DNA of 64,000 nucleotides, from NCBI RefSeq assembly GCF_002298975.1, contig NZ_DBMV01000011.1, positions 223,255 to 287,254 of the forward strand. The letters are read 5' to 3'. Source of the DNA: Ralstonia sp. UBA689 (GTDB lineage Bacteria; Pseudomonadota; Gammaproteobacteria; Burkholderiales; Burkholderiaceae). Each line of letters starts with the position of its first letter. Within the stretch, counting starts at the first letter, position 1. Of this stretch, positions 9,926 through 19,186 are shown one piece after another. The notes under the pieces are model-generated. The model did no database searches. It saw only the letters and a list, made by a program, of their open reading frames with translations, and was not told the origin of the DNA. The position numbers and the translations under genes were made by a program.

Positions 9926-10879
9926 TCAACGATCAGGCGGTGACTGCAGGATATCGTCATAGCACCCAGCGGCGACCTTCTCGGTGAGCGGGGGCAATTC
10001 GGCGGCCAGGAACTCGATGAACGCGCGCACCGCCGGCACCAACCCACGCCGCGAGGGGAAGACGGCGTGAAACTGGTGCTTCGGTGGTTTGTGGTCGGGC
10101 AGCAGCCGGACGAGGCGGCCGTCGCGCAGACCTTCGGCACACAAGTTGTAGGGGAGCAGCCCGACGCCCACGCCGGCAATGGTGCTCTGGGTGAGCATGT
10201 GCAGATCATCGGTGGCCAGCACCGGCTGGCATTCGATGTCGACGGCCGCGCCGTCCGGCCCGGTCAAATGCCAGCGCGAGCGCTCGCCGGTGACGGCGCC
10301 CAGCCATAGCGCGGCGACTCCCTGCAACGACACCACCGTATCGAAGGGCCCATGCGCGGCCACAAATTCCGGGCTGGCCACCAGCACCTGCTGGCTCATG
10401 CCAAAGGTCCGCACGACCAGATTGGAATCGTCCAGCGTTGAGCGCACGCGCAGCGCCACGTCATACCCCTCGCCGATCACGTCGACCCGCCGGTTGGTCA
10501 CGTCCAGCTCCAGGCGTACATCCGGATGCGCGCGCAGAAAGCGCGGCACCACGGGCGCGAGGAACAGGTGCGCCACCCCAACCGGGCAACTCACGCGCAG
10601 GCGGCCGGAGGGTTTCTCGCCGGCGTGCTCGGCTACCTCGAAGGCGGCGCGCGCGGCCTGCGTCATGGTCTCGCAATGCGCGTAGAACGCCTGGCCGACA
10701 TCCGTCACGTGCACCGCGCGCGTCGATCGCTGCAGCAGACGCACCCCAAGGCGCGCTTCCAGATCCGCCACGCGGCGGCTCACGCGCGACTTGGGAATCC
10801 CCAACGCCCTCGCGGCGGCGGAAAAGCTGCCGTTCGCCACCACGCTGGCAAACAGGACGAGGTCGTTCAGGTCTTCCAT
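9926..10879 (-). CDS. LysR-family transcriptional regulator
   Basis: A 317-residue LysR regulator. The N-terminal winged HTH (about 1-60) has FASVVANGSFSAAARALGIPKSRVSRRVADLE; the rest is the periplasmic-binding-like effector domain. It diverges from azoR (start 11019), the usual arrangement for a LysR protein that controls a quinone/azo reductase. The intergenic 139 bases should hold the shared operator. The MFS exporter follows on the same strand and may be co-regulated. Confidence 0.9.
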   Translation of the reverse strand: MEDLNDLVLFASVVANGSFSAAARALGIPKSRVSRRVADLEARLGVRLLQRSTRAVHVTDVGQAFYAHCETMTQAARAAFEVAEHAGEKPSGRLRVSCPVGVAHLFLAPVVPRFLRAHPDVRLELDVTNRRVDVIGEGYDVALRVRSTLDDSNLVVRTFGMSQQVLVASPEFVAAHGPFDTVVSLQGVAALWLGAVTGERSRWHLTGPDGAAVDIECQPVLATDDLHMLTQSTIAGVGVGLLPYNLCAEGLRDGRLVRLLPDHKPPKHQFHAVFPSRRGLVPAVRAFIEFLAAELPPLTEKVAAGCYDDILQSPPDR

Positions 10880-11018
10880 GGCGGCTCCCCAGAATGCGCA
10901 TCGGCGGAAAGGTGCATTGTCTCATTCATAGAACGATCTGTGCCGATTCGACCCACTACTGGAACTTGCTGCACCGCACTATCTTTGCAGCAACCCACCT
11001 TTTTCTTGGAGAGACGCC

Positions 11019-11645
11019 ATGCAAGTCCTTCACCTCGATTCCAGCATCCTCGGCGACGCCTCGGCCTCGCGCATCCTGACCGCCGCCATCGTCGACGAGC
11101 TGCGCCGCGAAAACCCGGAAGCCACCGTGGTCCGCCGCGACCTGTCGGTCGAAGCCATCCCCCACCTGGACGGCGCCATCGCTGCCGGCTTCCGCGCCAC
11201 GGGCAGCAACGATTTTGACGACGCCACCCGCGCCGAGCACGCCCGCTCCGAAGCGCTGGTGAACGAGCTGCTCGCCAGCGACGTGATCGTGGTCGGCGCG
11301 CCGATGTACAACTTCTCGGTGCCCAGCCAGCTCAAGGCCTGGATCGATCGCGTGGCGCAAGCCGGCCGCACGTTCAAGTACACGGAAAACGGCCCGGTCG
11401 GCCTGGCCGGCGGCAAGAAGGTCATCGTCGCTTCCACGCGCGGCGGCATGTATTCGGCCGGCCCAGCGGCAGCAATGGATTTCCAGGAAGCCTATCTGAA
11501 GACGGTGTTCGGCTTCTTCGGCATCACCGATGTGCAGTTCGTACGTGCGGAGCGCCTCGCGATGGGCGCCGACGCCCGTACGCAAGCGATGGAAGCCGCG
11601 CATGCTGCCATGCGTGATGTGGTGAACCAGGCCGTCGCAGCCTGA
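11019..11645 (+). CDS. azoR: FMN-dependent NADH-azoreductase
   Basis: A 208-residue flavodoxin-fold reductase. It has the phosphate-binding loop LDSSILGDASASR at 6-18 and APMYNFSVPSQLKAWIDRV near 95-113, which binds FMN and shapes the dimer interface. AzoR enzymes reduce quinones and azo dyes with NADH in the cytoplasm and protect against thiol and quinone stress. TTGGAGAGACGCC precedes the ATG. Divergent LysR gene upstream, hairpins downstream. Confidence 0.92.
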   Translation: MQVLHLDSSILGDASASRILTAAIVDELRRENPEATVVRRDLSVEAIPHLDGAIAAGFRATGSNDFDDATRAEHARSEALVNELLASDVIVVGAPMYNFSVPSQLKAWIDRVAQAGRTFKYTENGPVGLAGGKKVIVASTRGGMYSAGPAAAMDFQEAYLKTVFGFFGITDVQFVRAERLAMGADARTQAMEAAHAAMRDVVNQAVAA

Positions 11646-11654
11646 GCAACGGCC

Positions 11655-11693
11655 AACCGGTGGGCGGCGCAACGGGACGCGCCGCCACCGGTT
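11655..11693 (+). other. Strong hairpin after azoR
   Basis: Arms at 11655-11670 and 11679-11693 pair over 15 bp with one bulged G and a loop of about 8 bases. No U-tract follows directly, so it may protect the mRNA 3' end or act with the terminator just downstream. Confidence 0.6.
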
Positions 11694-11707
11694 CGTGCAA
11701 TACCTAG

Positions 11708-11739
11708 CGGGCGCCTGCAGCAATGCGGCGCCCGTTCTT
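11708..11739 (+). terminator. Intrinsic terminator of azoR
   Basis: CGGGCGCC at 11708-11715 pairs perfectly with GGCGCCCG at 11727-11734 around an 11-base loop, followed by TTCTTC. Confidence 0.65.
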
Positions 11740-11791
11740 CATAGGCAAATGGAAAGGAAAGCGACCGGCCGGCGGTCAGTCCTTCAACGTA

Positions 11792-11938
11792 TCACTCGTC
11801 GCGGTGCTCGCGCGCGTGGTGCATCGCTTGCAACACACGGCGAGCGCGCAGCTTGCGCCACATGACCGGCACAACAATCGCGGTGGCGATCAGGCACGGC
11901 ACGATCCAAGCGATGGTGGATTCCAGAAAAGTCATCAT
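11792..11938 (-). CDS. Small single-pass membrane protein
   Basis: A 48-residue ORF with one hydrophobic helix (WIVPCLIATAIVVPVMW, residues 11-27) and a basic tail, MHHAREHRDE at the end. The start at 11938 has GGGGGGAAC in front of it, which supports translation. No family recognised. Confidence 0.5.
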   Translation of the reverse strand: MMTFLESTIAWIVPCLIATAIVVPVMWRKLRARRVLQAMHHAREHRDE

Positions 11939-12386
11939 GATGCGTTCCCCCCGACACATATTGCCGATGCGCGCGGCAACGGCGGCGCGCATCGCGTAGT
12001 CCCCGCAGGGCTTGATGCCCGTCATCGTCTTTTCGGGCGCCCTGACATCTCTGTATGAACGGCTATCGGCGCCAGACACTTGAATCTGAATGTCGAACGT
12101 TTGCCGTTTGTCAAATTTCCCGCCTACCTCGATGATCTGTCAATAGATTGGCGACAAGTTTGTCGAACATTGTGGCGGTGCACCGACAGGCGGCGCACGC
12201 CAGCCACGCAATCCGTCCGCAAAGGTAACGGCAAATTACGGCCGCCGATGCGGGGCGTTGCAAAGGCGGCCCGGACTGCCCATTGCGGGCCTATGCGGCG
12301 CAGTTTTGCTTACAAACGGTAAAGCGCGGTTGCGAGGCCTTTCCATACAGTCGAGGCAAGTCCAACGACAACACCGGAGCCTCATC
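11939..12386. other. Intergenic region with a short palindrome
   Basis: No gene is supported in these 448 bases. They hold a 5-2-5 palindrome, GACAAGTTTGTC, at 12153-12164, a possible protein-binding site upstream of the small lipoprotein gene. Its role is unknown. Confidence 0.3.
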
Positions 12387-12518
12387 ATGAAACGCACCCT
12401 CGCCTTGCTGATCCTTGCTGCCGCTGCCGCTTCCGCACTGAGCGCGTGCGTGGTGGTGCCGGCGGGTGGTTATTACTACGACCACCCGCACTATCGCCCG
12501 TATTACCGCGGCTATTGA
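12387..12518 (+). CDS. Small Tyr/His-rich lipoprotein
   Basis: A 43-residue ORF with a typical signal peptide and the lipobox LSAC (Cys about 21). The mature peptide is about 23 residues, rich in Tyr, His and Pro (GGYYYDHPHYRPYYRGY). The ATG at 12387 follows CCGGAGCCTC. Such tiny lipoproteins are frequent in Burkholderiaceae; function unknown. Confidence 0.6.
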   Translation: MKRTLALLILAAAAASALSACVVVPAGGYYYDHPHYRPYYRGY

Positions 12519-12536
12519 TCGGCAGCGCGGCTGGTG

Positions 12537-13604
12537 TCAGTCGCCAGCGTCGGCGTTGCCGGTCTGATCGCTCTCGACCGGCGGATGCTGGGGCCGGCCT
12601 TCGGCAAAAGCCCGGCGGATCAACGCGCCGCACGCGGCGCTGCGTATGTAGGCGCGCGGGGCGCGCGTCTCGCGCACGATCATGCCGTAGTGGCGCTTGT
12701 CGGCCGAGATCCACGGATAGAAGCCGAACGCGCCGGGTGAGCTGTAAGCGCCGTCACCGCCGGGCTGGTCTTCGATCCAGTAGTTGAGCGCGTAGTGCCA
12801 TGGCTGCGCGGCCGGCGTGCTGACGGCGGTCGGGCAACTGCCGGGCTCAGTGCACACGGCGTGCTGGCCGAGCATCCTGCCGAGCAGGTATTCCCCGCGC
12901 AGGAGCCGGCGCAGGAACTGGCCATAGGCGGCGGGCGTGGCGATCATGCCGCTGGCCGGCTCGGGAGCGAGGTAGCGGATACCGAGCGGGCTGTCGGCAT
13001 CGCGCATGCCGGGGGTGTGGCCGAGTTCGCGATCGAGCTCGTCGGAGAGCGCCGCTGCGTCGGCATTGGCAAAGCCGAGGTCCATCAGCATTTTCTGGTC
13101 GTGACCGCCGTTGTAGCTGAACCGGCCGACGTGGCCGGGCGTGAAGGTGGCGTTGCGACCGCGATGGAAGCAGCTCTGCACGGTGTCATTGCGATTGCAC
13201 AGGAGCGGATTGAGCGCGTCGTAGCCCGAGCGCATGGTGAGTGCCTCGACCTCCGCGGGCGTGAGCTTGCCGCGCTCGCGCTCAACCACGTAGGCGCCGA
13301 ACACCCATTTGGAGGCGGACGCAAGCCGCACAGTCTTGTTGGCACCAATGCGCTGGCCCCGCTGCCCGCGCATCTGCACGCCGTTGGCGTCGCCGATCTC
13401 CCAGTAATAGTCACCCAGCCGCTGGCAATTGCTGGCGTGCGCCAAGGTCGACTCAACGGCAGCACGGCGTAGCGCAAGGCTGGGCTCCTGCCCCTGCGCC
13501 GCCATCGCGCCTGCGGCCGCCAATATGACCGCCAGCGCGGCAGCCGCGCGCGATCCAAACTTTGCCAACGCCCTCGGTTTCCGGGCGCGTCCTGCTTGCG
13601 TCAT
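12537..13604 (-). CDS. Exported serine hydrolase, beta-lactamase-like
   Basis: About 355 residues with an N-terminal hydrophobic export signal (AAAALAVILAAAGAMAAQ). SASKWVFG near residue 95 matches the SxxK nucleophile motif of the class C beta-lactamase/DD-peptidase superfamily, and FSYNGGHDQKML provides the usual YxN. Four cysteines in the second half (CNRNDTVQSC, CTEPGSC) suggest periplasmic disulphides. Substrate unknown. The ATG at 13604 is chosen because it starts directly before the signal peptide. Confidence 0.75.
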   Translation of the reverse strand: MTQAGRARKPRALAKFGSRAAAALAVILAAAGAMAAQGQEPSLALRRAAVESTLAHASNCQRLGDYYWEIGDANGVQMRGQRGQRIGANKTVRLASASKWVFGAYVVERERGKLTPAEVEALTMRSGYDALNPLLCNRNDTVQSCFHRGRNATFTPGHVGRFSYNGGHDQKMLMDLGFANADAAALSDELDRELGHTPGMRDADSPLGIRYLAPEPASGMIATPAAYGQFLRRLLRGEYLLGRMLGQHAVCTEPGSCPTAVSTPAAQPWHYALNYWIEDQPGGDGAYSSPGAFGFYPWISADKRHYGMIVRETRAPRAYIRSAACGALIRRAFAEGRPQHPPVESDQTGNADAGD

Positions 13605-14009
13605 GTCGATGTCCAAATCCTTGTGAGGCCTTGCGGCCGCCAGCACTCTACCGCAGTGTCGAGGGTGTTTTCCATCTTGTGACACGTACACCACATCACA
13701 ACGTGCGCGTCTGACCAAAGGCGCATGACTGTAGTCGTCCGGCCTTGCGAAAGCATTGGGGCGACGATCTCTAAGCGTTTGAAACGTAAGCGTTTGCGTA
13801 TCCGATAATCGCCGCGTGATTTTCTGAAAATCGATTTTTCGATTCCCCCCCAATTTGTCCTAGACCTGCCAGCCATGAGCCAAATGGCGTAGAGAATTCA
13901 TGCCAAGGTGCACTAGCGCTGCGCGTAGAGTGTCCTAGAATGCAACCGAAGAAAAGCAGAATTAAATAAAATTAAATACGCAAGAAAACAAGGCTTTCGG
14001 GAGCAAGCC
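13605..14009. other. Non-coding region with direct repeats and an AT-rich promoter-like end
   Basis: No gene is supported. TAAGCGTTTG occurs twice, at 13772-13781 and 13787-13796 (15-base period), with CGTTTGAAACG palindromic between them. The end, about 13950-13990, is AT-rich with a repeated AATTAAATA and may be an upstream promoter element for the small ORF at 14010. Confidence 0.3.
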
Positions 14010-14216
14010 ATGGGAACAATCAAACGGGGAAGCGCAGGACTCTCAGCCCGCATGGGGTGGGAGCGTCACACTGCCGATTGGCAGGTGATCCCAACGCGGC
14101 GGCGCCTGTTTCAAACGACACGCGGGCCATCAGTCCGAATTCCACTTGTTTTGTTGTGGCTGCTCACGATTGCAATCGTGATCGGCGTCGGTCGTGTTTT
14201 TTGGCATCAACTGTAG
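14010..14216 (+). CDS. Possible small membrane protein
   Basis: A 68-residue ORF with a basic N-terminal half and a C-terminal hydrophobic helix (IPLVLLWLLTIAIVIGV). GGGAGCAAGCC precedes the ATG. No homologue recognised, so it rests on the ribosome site and the membrane helix only. The following 290 bases, to 14506, show nothing else convincing. Confidence 0.4.
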   Translation: MGTIKRGSAGLSARMGWERHTADWQVIPTRRRLFQTTRGPSVRIPLVLLWLLTIAIVIGVGRVFWHQL

Positions 14217-14506
14217 TGACCATAACGATGTCGAACAGGCTTCGACATCAAACAGGATGTGTACGGGGAAGGTCGCAGCGCGAGAGCAAAAACCGCAGTC
14301 AAACGCCGAATTGACAGACCGCATAACGGCACCGAGGGACAGTTCGACCCGCTTCATGGGGTCCGTTGCAACCGGATCGATTCTGCATCCGGAGCAGCTT
14401 CTTCCCTCCGTTCGGCAACACGCTCCCGCATGTGATCACTGCGCCGCGCAAGCGGCATGTGGGGCACGCCGGCCAATCGGCGCGCTTGATCAATGGGGGG
14501 GGCATC

Positions 14507-14848
14507 ATGAACATCTCGTTCACCGGTAAGACTTTCAGGTCTGTAGGCGACCTGTTCTTTCAGGCCATCGTCGACGGCAAGGTCGTGAGCTGTTTCGTCA
14601 CGTCCGAAGCCCTGTCGTTGTGCGATTGCGCACACCAAAAAGCCACAGCCGAAGAGGTCTACCGCAACTATCGGGATTGGATCGAGCTGGCCGCGTCGGA
14701 TTTGATCCGCGCGGGCGCGCTTGCGCCGGTCATCGTGCGCGGCCGCGACCTAGCCGCCTCGCGCGCATCACTGCCGCATGGCGGCGTGCCGGCGTATGAC
14801 CTGGACCGCGTGCGTCAGTTGCGCCTGGTGCCGCGCTCATCGCGTTAA
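14507..14848 (+). CDS. DUF1488-type protein
   Basis: A 113-residue protein whose first 90 residues fit the DUF1488 pattern: MNISFTG start, FFQAIVDGKVVSCFVTSEAL, then a helical YRNYRDWIELAASDLI segment. Function of the family is unknown. The ATG at 14507 has a G-rich ribosome site (GGGGGGGCATC) directly before it; the longer frame has no support. Confidence 0.6.
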   Translation: MNISFTGKTFRSVGDLFFQAIVDGKVVSCFVTSEALSLCDCAHQKATAEEVYRNYRDWIELAASDLIRAGALAPVIVRGRDLAASRASLPHGGVPAYDLDRVRQLRLVPRSSR

Positions 14849-14932
14849 TCAGCAGTATTCGCGTCGGTGATTTCGAAACGTCGTGCGGCCCACCCGGGCC
14901 GCACTTCGTTCTGTGCCACGCCGGACGACGGC

Positions 14933-16621
14933 TCAATCGGCCGGGAAATCCTCTTCCCAATATTCCTGCAGGTTGCGGCCGGTCTCAGGACGCGCGGCTT
15001 CACGCAGGCGCAGCTCCACGCGCCGGATCTTGCCCGAGATGGTCTTGGGCAGATCGGCAAACTCGATACGGCGCACGCGCTTGTACGACGCCAGACGGTT
15101 GCGGCAGAACCGCAGGATGTCGCGCGCCAATTCAGGGGTGGCCTCGTGCCCGGCACGCAGCATGAGGAAAGCCTTGGGCACGGCCAGACGCACGGGGTCG
15201 GGGCTCGGCACGACGGCGGCCTCGGCGATCGCCGGGTGCTCGATCAGCACGCTCTCCAGTTCGAACGGGCTCACGCGATAGTCGGAGGCCTTGAAGACGT
15301 CGTCCGCGCGGCCGACGTAGGTGAGGTAGCCGCTGGCATCGCGCGCGGCAATGTCAGAGGTGTGGTACACGCCGCCCCGCATGGCCTCGGCGGTTTTATC
15401 GGCGTTGCCGGCATAGCCGTCCATCAGGCCTGTCGGTCGTGATTCCAATTCGATGCAGATCTCTCCTTCGTCGGCCTCGTTGCCGTCGGGGTCGCGCAGG
15501 GTGATGCGGTAGCCGGGCAGCGGCCTTCCCATTGAGCCCGGCTTGACTGGCTGACCAGGGCTGTTGCCGATCTGGCAGGTGGTTTCGGTCTGGCCGTAGC
15601 CATCGCGAATGGTGATGCCCCAGGCCGCGCGTACACGCTCGATCGCTTCGGGGTTGAGCGGTTCGCCCGCGCCCACGAGTTCGCGCAGGGCGGGCTTCCA
15701 GGCGGCCAGGTCTTCCTGGATCAGCATGCGCCACACGGTGGGCGGCGCGCACAGCGTCGTCACCTTGGCGCGGCAGAGTACGTCCAGCACAGCCTTGGCC
15801 TCGAAGCGCGCGTAGTTGTAGATGAACACGGTGGCACCGGCATTCCACGGCGCAAAGAAACAGCTCCACGCATGCTTGGCCCAGCCGGGCGAACTGATGT
15901 TCCAGTGCACGTCGCCTGGGCGCAGGCCGATCCAGTACAGCGTCGAGAGGTGTCCGACCGGGTAGCTCGCATGCGTGTGCATCACCAGCTTCGGCTTGGA
16001 CGTGGTGCCGGAGGTGAAGTACAGCAGCAGCGGGTCGCTGGCCTGAGTAGGCACCTCGGGCGTGAACTCGGGCGAAGCGCCGTAGGCATCTTCAAAGCGG
16101 AACCAGCCGGCCGGGGTCTTGTCCGCCCCGACCACGATGCGCGTGAAGGTGCCGGATACGGCGTCGAGCTTGGCGCAGTCCGCCGCACCCGCCACCACGT
16201 GCCGCACCTCGCCCATGGCGATGCGCTCGCGCAGGTCTTCGGCCGTGAGCAAGGTGGTGGCCGGGATGATGACGGCGCCGATCTTGATGCTGGCGAGCAT
16301 CACATCCCACAGGGCAGGCACGTTGCCGAGCATGAGCAGGATACGGTCACCACGCTGCACCCCAAGCGCACGCAGATGGTTGGCCACGCGCGCCGAGCGC
16401 TCGGCCATCTGCGCGAATGACAGGCGCGTCTCGTGGCCATGGTCGTCGAGCACCCACAGCGCAATGCCCTCGTTGCCGCGCGCCATGGTGTCGAAATAAT
16501 CGAGTGCCCAGTTGAAGCGGTCCAGCACCGGCCACGCGAAATCGCGCGCGGCGGTGTCGTAGTCCTCACGATGCGCGAGCAGAAAGTCGCGGCACCGCAG
16601 GAAGGCGTCCAACGATGTCAT
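14933..16621 (-). CDS. AMP-forming acyl-CoA/aryl-CoA synthetase
   Basis: A 562-residue ANL-superfamily ligase. It shows the phosphate-binding loop YFTSGTTSKPKLVMHTH near residue 205, the A5 motif GYGQTET near 338, and the C-terminal catalytic lysine in PKTISGKIRRVELR near 535. It activates a carboxylic acid to acyl-AMP and then to acyl-CoA. Overall sequence is closest in style to medium-chain acyl-CoA or benzoate-CoA ligases; the exact acid is not determined. The ATG at 16621 has AGGAGACAGGC in front. Confidence 0.88.
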   Translation of the reverse strand: MTSLDAFLRCRDFLLAHREDYDTAARDFAWPVLDRFNWALDYFDTMARGNEGIALWVLDDHGHETRLSFAQMAERSARVANHLRALGVQRGDRILLMLGNVPALWDVMLASIKIGAVIIPATTLLTAEDLRERIAMGEVRHVVAGAADCAKLDAVSGTFTRIVVGADKTPAGWFRFEDAYGASPEFTPEVPTQASDPLLLYFTSGTTSKPKLVMHTHASYPVGHLSTLYWIGLRPGDVHWNISSPGWAKHAWSCFFAPWNAGATVFIYNYARFEAKAVLDVLCRAKVTTLCAPPTVWRMLIQEDLAAWKPALRELVGAGEPLNPEAIERVRAAWGITIRDGYGQTETTCQIGNSPGQPVKPGSMGRPLPGYRITLRDPDGNEADEGEICIELESRPTGLMDGYAGNADKTAEAMRGGVYHTSDIAARDASGYLTYVGRADDVFKASDYRVSPFELESVLIEHPAIAEAAVVPSPDPVRLAVPKAFLMLRAGHEATPELARDILRFCRNRLASYKRVRRIEFADLPKTISGKIRRVELRLREAARPETGRNLQEYWEEDFPAD

Positions 16622-16752
16622 GCCTGTCTCCTGTCGTTTGACTACGCGCGCCTCGTTCGGGCGCGACGGAAACGCACCTGCAACTGACACTTATAGAAGG
16701 AAATACTCCGCCAGACCAACCCGGATTCACCCGGGGCAGCGTGCTTATCGGC

Positions 16753-17262
16753 TCATTGCGAGCGCGGCGGAAGACGCAGCGAGCGGCCGCCGCCCAGGCT
16801 CAGCCACGCCCAGGCGCCAGCCGCAGCCACCGCGCCCAGCACGGCGATCCACTGGGCGGTGACCAGCATCAGTTCGACCGTGCCGGACACCTCCGGCAGG
16901 ATCTGCGGCCAGGCCGGCGTGAGCCAGCCGTCGGCACCGAACCAGGCGCCACGCCCAGCACCGGTGGCGAGTTCCACAGCCAACAGCGCCGCGTTGATGG
17001 CCGCGAACGCCATGCCACTGTGCGTGAGCACGCGGCTGAACACCGGCAACTCATGCAAGGGCTTGAGATATTGAATATGCCGCGTGAGCGACCACACACA
17101 GACGATCAGCAGGGCGATGCTGAGGGCCGCCATCGGCGCGGGGCTGCGCAGGCAGACACCCAGCGCGATCCATGCCAGCGCGTTGATCTCGTGGCGCCGA
17201 TAGATGCGCAGCGCACGCGCAGCGTGCAGCAGGCCAATCGGGGGAACACCGGCAGAAGCCAT
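16753..17262 (-). CDS. Multi-pass membrane protein, function unknown
   Basis: A 169-residue protein with about four hydrophobic helices (INALAWIALGVCL, AALSIALLIVCVWSL, AFAAINAALLAVEL, WIAVLGAVAAAGAWAWLSL). No family recognised. Start 17262 is preferred over the ATG at 17274 because GGAGCGCATC lies in front of it. It precedes the acyl-CoA ligase on the same strand, with a gap of about 130 bases. Confidence 0.65.
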   Translation of the reverse strand: MASAGVPPIGLLHAARALRIYRRHEINALAWIALGVCLRSPAPMAALSIALLIVCVWSLTRHIQYLKPLHELPVFSRVLTHSGMAFAAINAALLAVELATGAGRGAWFGADGWLTPAWPQILPEVSGTVELMLVTAQWIAVLGAVAAAGAWAWLSLGGGRSLRLPPRSQ

Positions 17263-17403
17263 GATGCGCTCCATCAGCGGAAGATTGGTGCGGCGCCGCA
17301 CGTCACGCCAGTGCGGCGACAACTGCTTGCAGTGTACCGACGGGCATGCGGCCAAGCGAGTGCAAACCGCCTTCCTCCGCCGAATGACGGACACGCCGTT
17401 GGG

Positions 17404-18306
17404 TCAGGCCTCGCGCAAATGTTCGATCAGTTGTCGCGCAAAGACCGGCAGATCGTCGAAACGGCGCACGCAGATGCGCAGCAGGCGCGTCGCCCAGGCA
17501 TCGGTCAGGCGCACGCGACGGATGGCCATCGAGCGCTGCAGCCGGATGGCCGCGCGTTCTGGGATCACGCCCACGCCCACGTTGCGCTCCACCATCCGGC
17601 ACACCGCATCGAAACTGCGCAGCCGAACGCGGTACTTGAGCCGATACCCCGCGCGCGCGGCGTGGCCGGCCAGGTAGGCTTGCAGCGCGTTGTCGCCGGT
17701 CAGGCCGACGAAGGCTTCCTGCAAGGTTTCGACAAAGCTCAGTTCGCGGCGCTCGGCCAGCGGGTGGTCGCGCGCGGTCACCAGCACCAGGCGGTCGTGG
17801 CGGAACGGAAAGGTCTCCAGCCCCGACAGATCCACCGCATCGTTGACGATGCCGATGTCTGCCCGCCCCTGCGCGATCGCCTCGACGATCTCGTGGCTCA
17901 CCAGTTCTTCCAGGTCGATGTCGACCTCGGGGTGCGCGGCCAGGAAAGCGCTGAGCGTCTCGGGCAGGAATTCGGTCATGGCGGCGGTGTTGGACAGCAA
18001 CCGCACGTAGCCCTTGAGCCCACGCGCGTATTCGCCCAGTTCGCCGCGCATGCGGTCCATCTGTTGCAGCACGACGCGCGCATGGTGCATGAGCGTACGG
18101 CCGGCGGCGGTGGTTTCCACGCCGCGGCGGTTGCGCATGAGCAGCGGCACACCCAAGGTGTCTTCCATGCCGCGGATGCGCGCACTGGCCGAAGCCAAGG
18201 TCAGATGCGAGCGTTGCGCACCCGCCGTGATGCTGCCGGCCTCGGCGGTATGCAGAAACAGTCGCAAGTCGGTCAGGTCAAAGCGCACGGCGGTCCTGGT
18301 TGGCAT
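17404..18306 (-). CDS. LysR-family transcriptional regulator
   Basis: A 300-residue LysR protein. The HTH (about 6-65) contains FLHTAEAGSITAGAQRSHLTLASASARI, followed by the ligand-binding domain. It diverges from the TauE/SafE permease at 18417 and probably regulates it and itself. An inverted repeat lies directly upstream of its start. Confidence 0.9.
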   Translation of the reverse strand: MPTRTAVRFDLTDLRLFLHTAEAGSITAGAQRSHLTLASASARIRGMEDTLGVPLLMRNRRGVETTAAGRTLMHHARVVLQQMDRMRGELGEYARGLKGYVRLLSNTAAMTEFLPETLSAFLAAHPEVDIDLEELVSHEIVEAIAQGRADIGIVNDAVDLSGLETFPFRHDRLVLVTARDHPLAERRELSFVETLQEAFVGLTGDNALQAYLAGHAARAGYRLKYRVRLRSFDAVCRMVERNVGVGVIPERAAIRLQRSMAIRRVRLTDAWATRLLRICVRRFDDLPVFARQLIEHLREA

Positions 18307-18308
18307 GT

Positions 18309-18382
18309 GCCTCAGTCTGATCCTGAGGCTCGATCAATGTATCGCAGATTGTGTCGTGGGCACCAGCGGCAGAAACTGAGGC
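18309..18382. promoter_or_regulatory. Candidate LysR operator: GCCTCAG inverted repeat plus a third copy
   Basis: GCCTCAG (18309-18315) and CTGAGGC (18323-18329) form a perfect 7-bp inverted repeat 3 bases from the LysR start codon; a third CTGAGGC lies at 18376-18382 before the permease. This fits a shared operator region, though the spacing is not the textbook T-N11-A. Confidence 0.45.
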
Positions 18383-18416
18383 ATCTCACAACACAACATC
18401 CCCAACCTCGCCCCCA

Positions 18417-19175
18417 ATGGAATCCGCCACGCTGCTGCTCTTTGGCGCGGGCCTGCTCGCCGGCATGATGAATGCCCTGGCGGGCGGCGGCTCGTTCGTT
18501 ACCCTGCCCGCGCTGATGTTTGCGGGCGTGCCGTCTGTCTTTGCCAATGCGTCGAGCACGGTGGCGCTGCTGCCCGGCGCAGCCACGTCGGCATGGGCGT
18601 ATCGCGCCGACTATCGCGGGTTCGAGCAGGTCTCGATGCGCGCCATGGTGGCGGTGAGCCTGACGGGCGGCCTGGCCGGCGCCCTGCTGCTGATGAACAC
18701 GCCGTCGCGTGCATTCGATTTCATCGTGCCGTGGCTGCTGCTGGTGGGTGCGTTGGCATTTACGTTCGGCAAGCAGGCCGGGGCATGGCTGCGCCGGCGC
18801 ATGCATATCGGCCGCACGACGCTGCTGGTCGCGCAGGGCGGCCTGGCCGTCTACGGCGGCTACTTTGGCGGTGCGGTAGGCATCATGATGATGGCGGTGT
18901 GGATGCTGTTCGGCCACGACGACATCAAAGCGCTGAACGCCTCCCGCACGCTGCTGGTGGGTGCGACCAATCTGGTGGCCGTGCTGTGTTTTGCCCTGGC
19001 CAGGATGGTGTGGTGGCCGCAGACGCTGGTCATGCTGGTGGCTGCTGCCCTGGGCGGCTATCTGGGTGCGCACGTGGGCAAACGGTTGCCGGTGCCGGTG
19101 GTACGGGCGCTGATCTCCACCTTCGGTTTTTCGATGACGGCGTTGCTGTTCTGGCGCGCCTGGTCGCAAGGCTGA
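18417..19175 (+). CDS. TauE/SafE-type (TSUP) membrane permease
   Basis: A 252-residue protein with 7-8 membrane helices and the TSUP signature in both halves: GLLAGMMNALAGGGSFVTLP near the N-terminus and GGYFGGAVGIMMMAVW in the middle. TSUP proteins export or import sulfite, sulfoacetate or other organosulfur anions. It is divergent from a LysR gene. The substrate cannot be told from sequence. Confidence 0.88.
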   Translation: MESATLLLFGAGLLAGMMNALAGGGSFVTLPALMFAGVPSVFANASSTVALLPGAATSAWAYRADYRGFEQVSMRAMVAVSLTGGLAGALLLMNTPSRAFDFIVPWLLLVGALAFTFGKQAGAWLRRRMHIGRTTLLVAQGGLAVYGGYFGGAVGIMMMAVWMLFGHDDIKALNASRTLLVGATNLVAVLCFALARMVWWPQTLVMLVAAALGGYLGAHVGKRLPVPVVRALISTFGFSMTALLFWRAWSQG

Positions 19176-19186
19176 GGAGGAACGCC

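Noticed and set aside
16741..18468. 575-residue plus-strand open frame
   Set aside because: Antisense to a membrane protein and a LysR gene; composition typical of a shadow frame.
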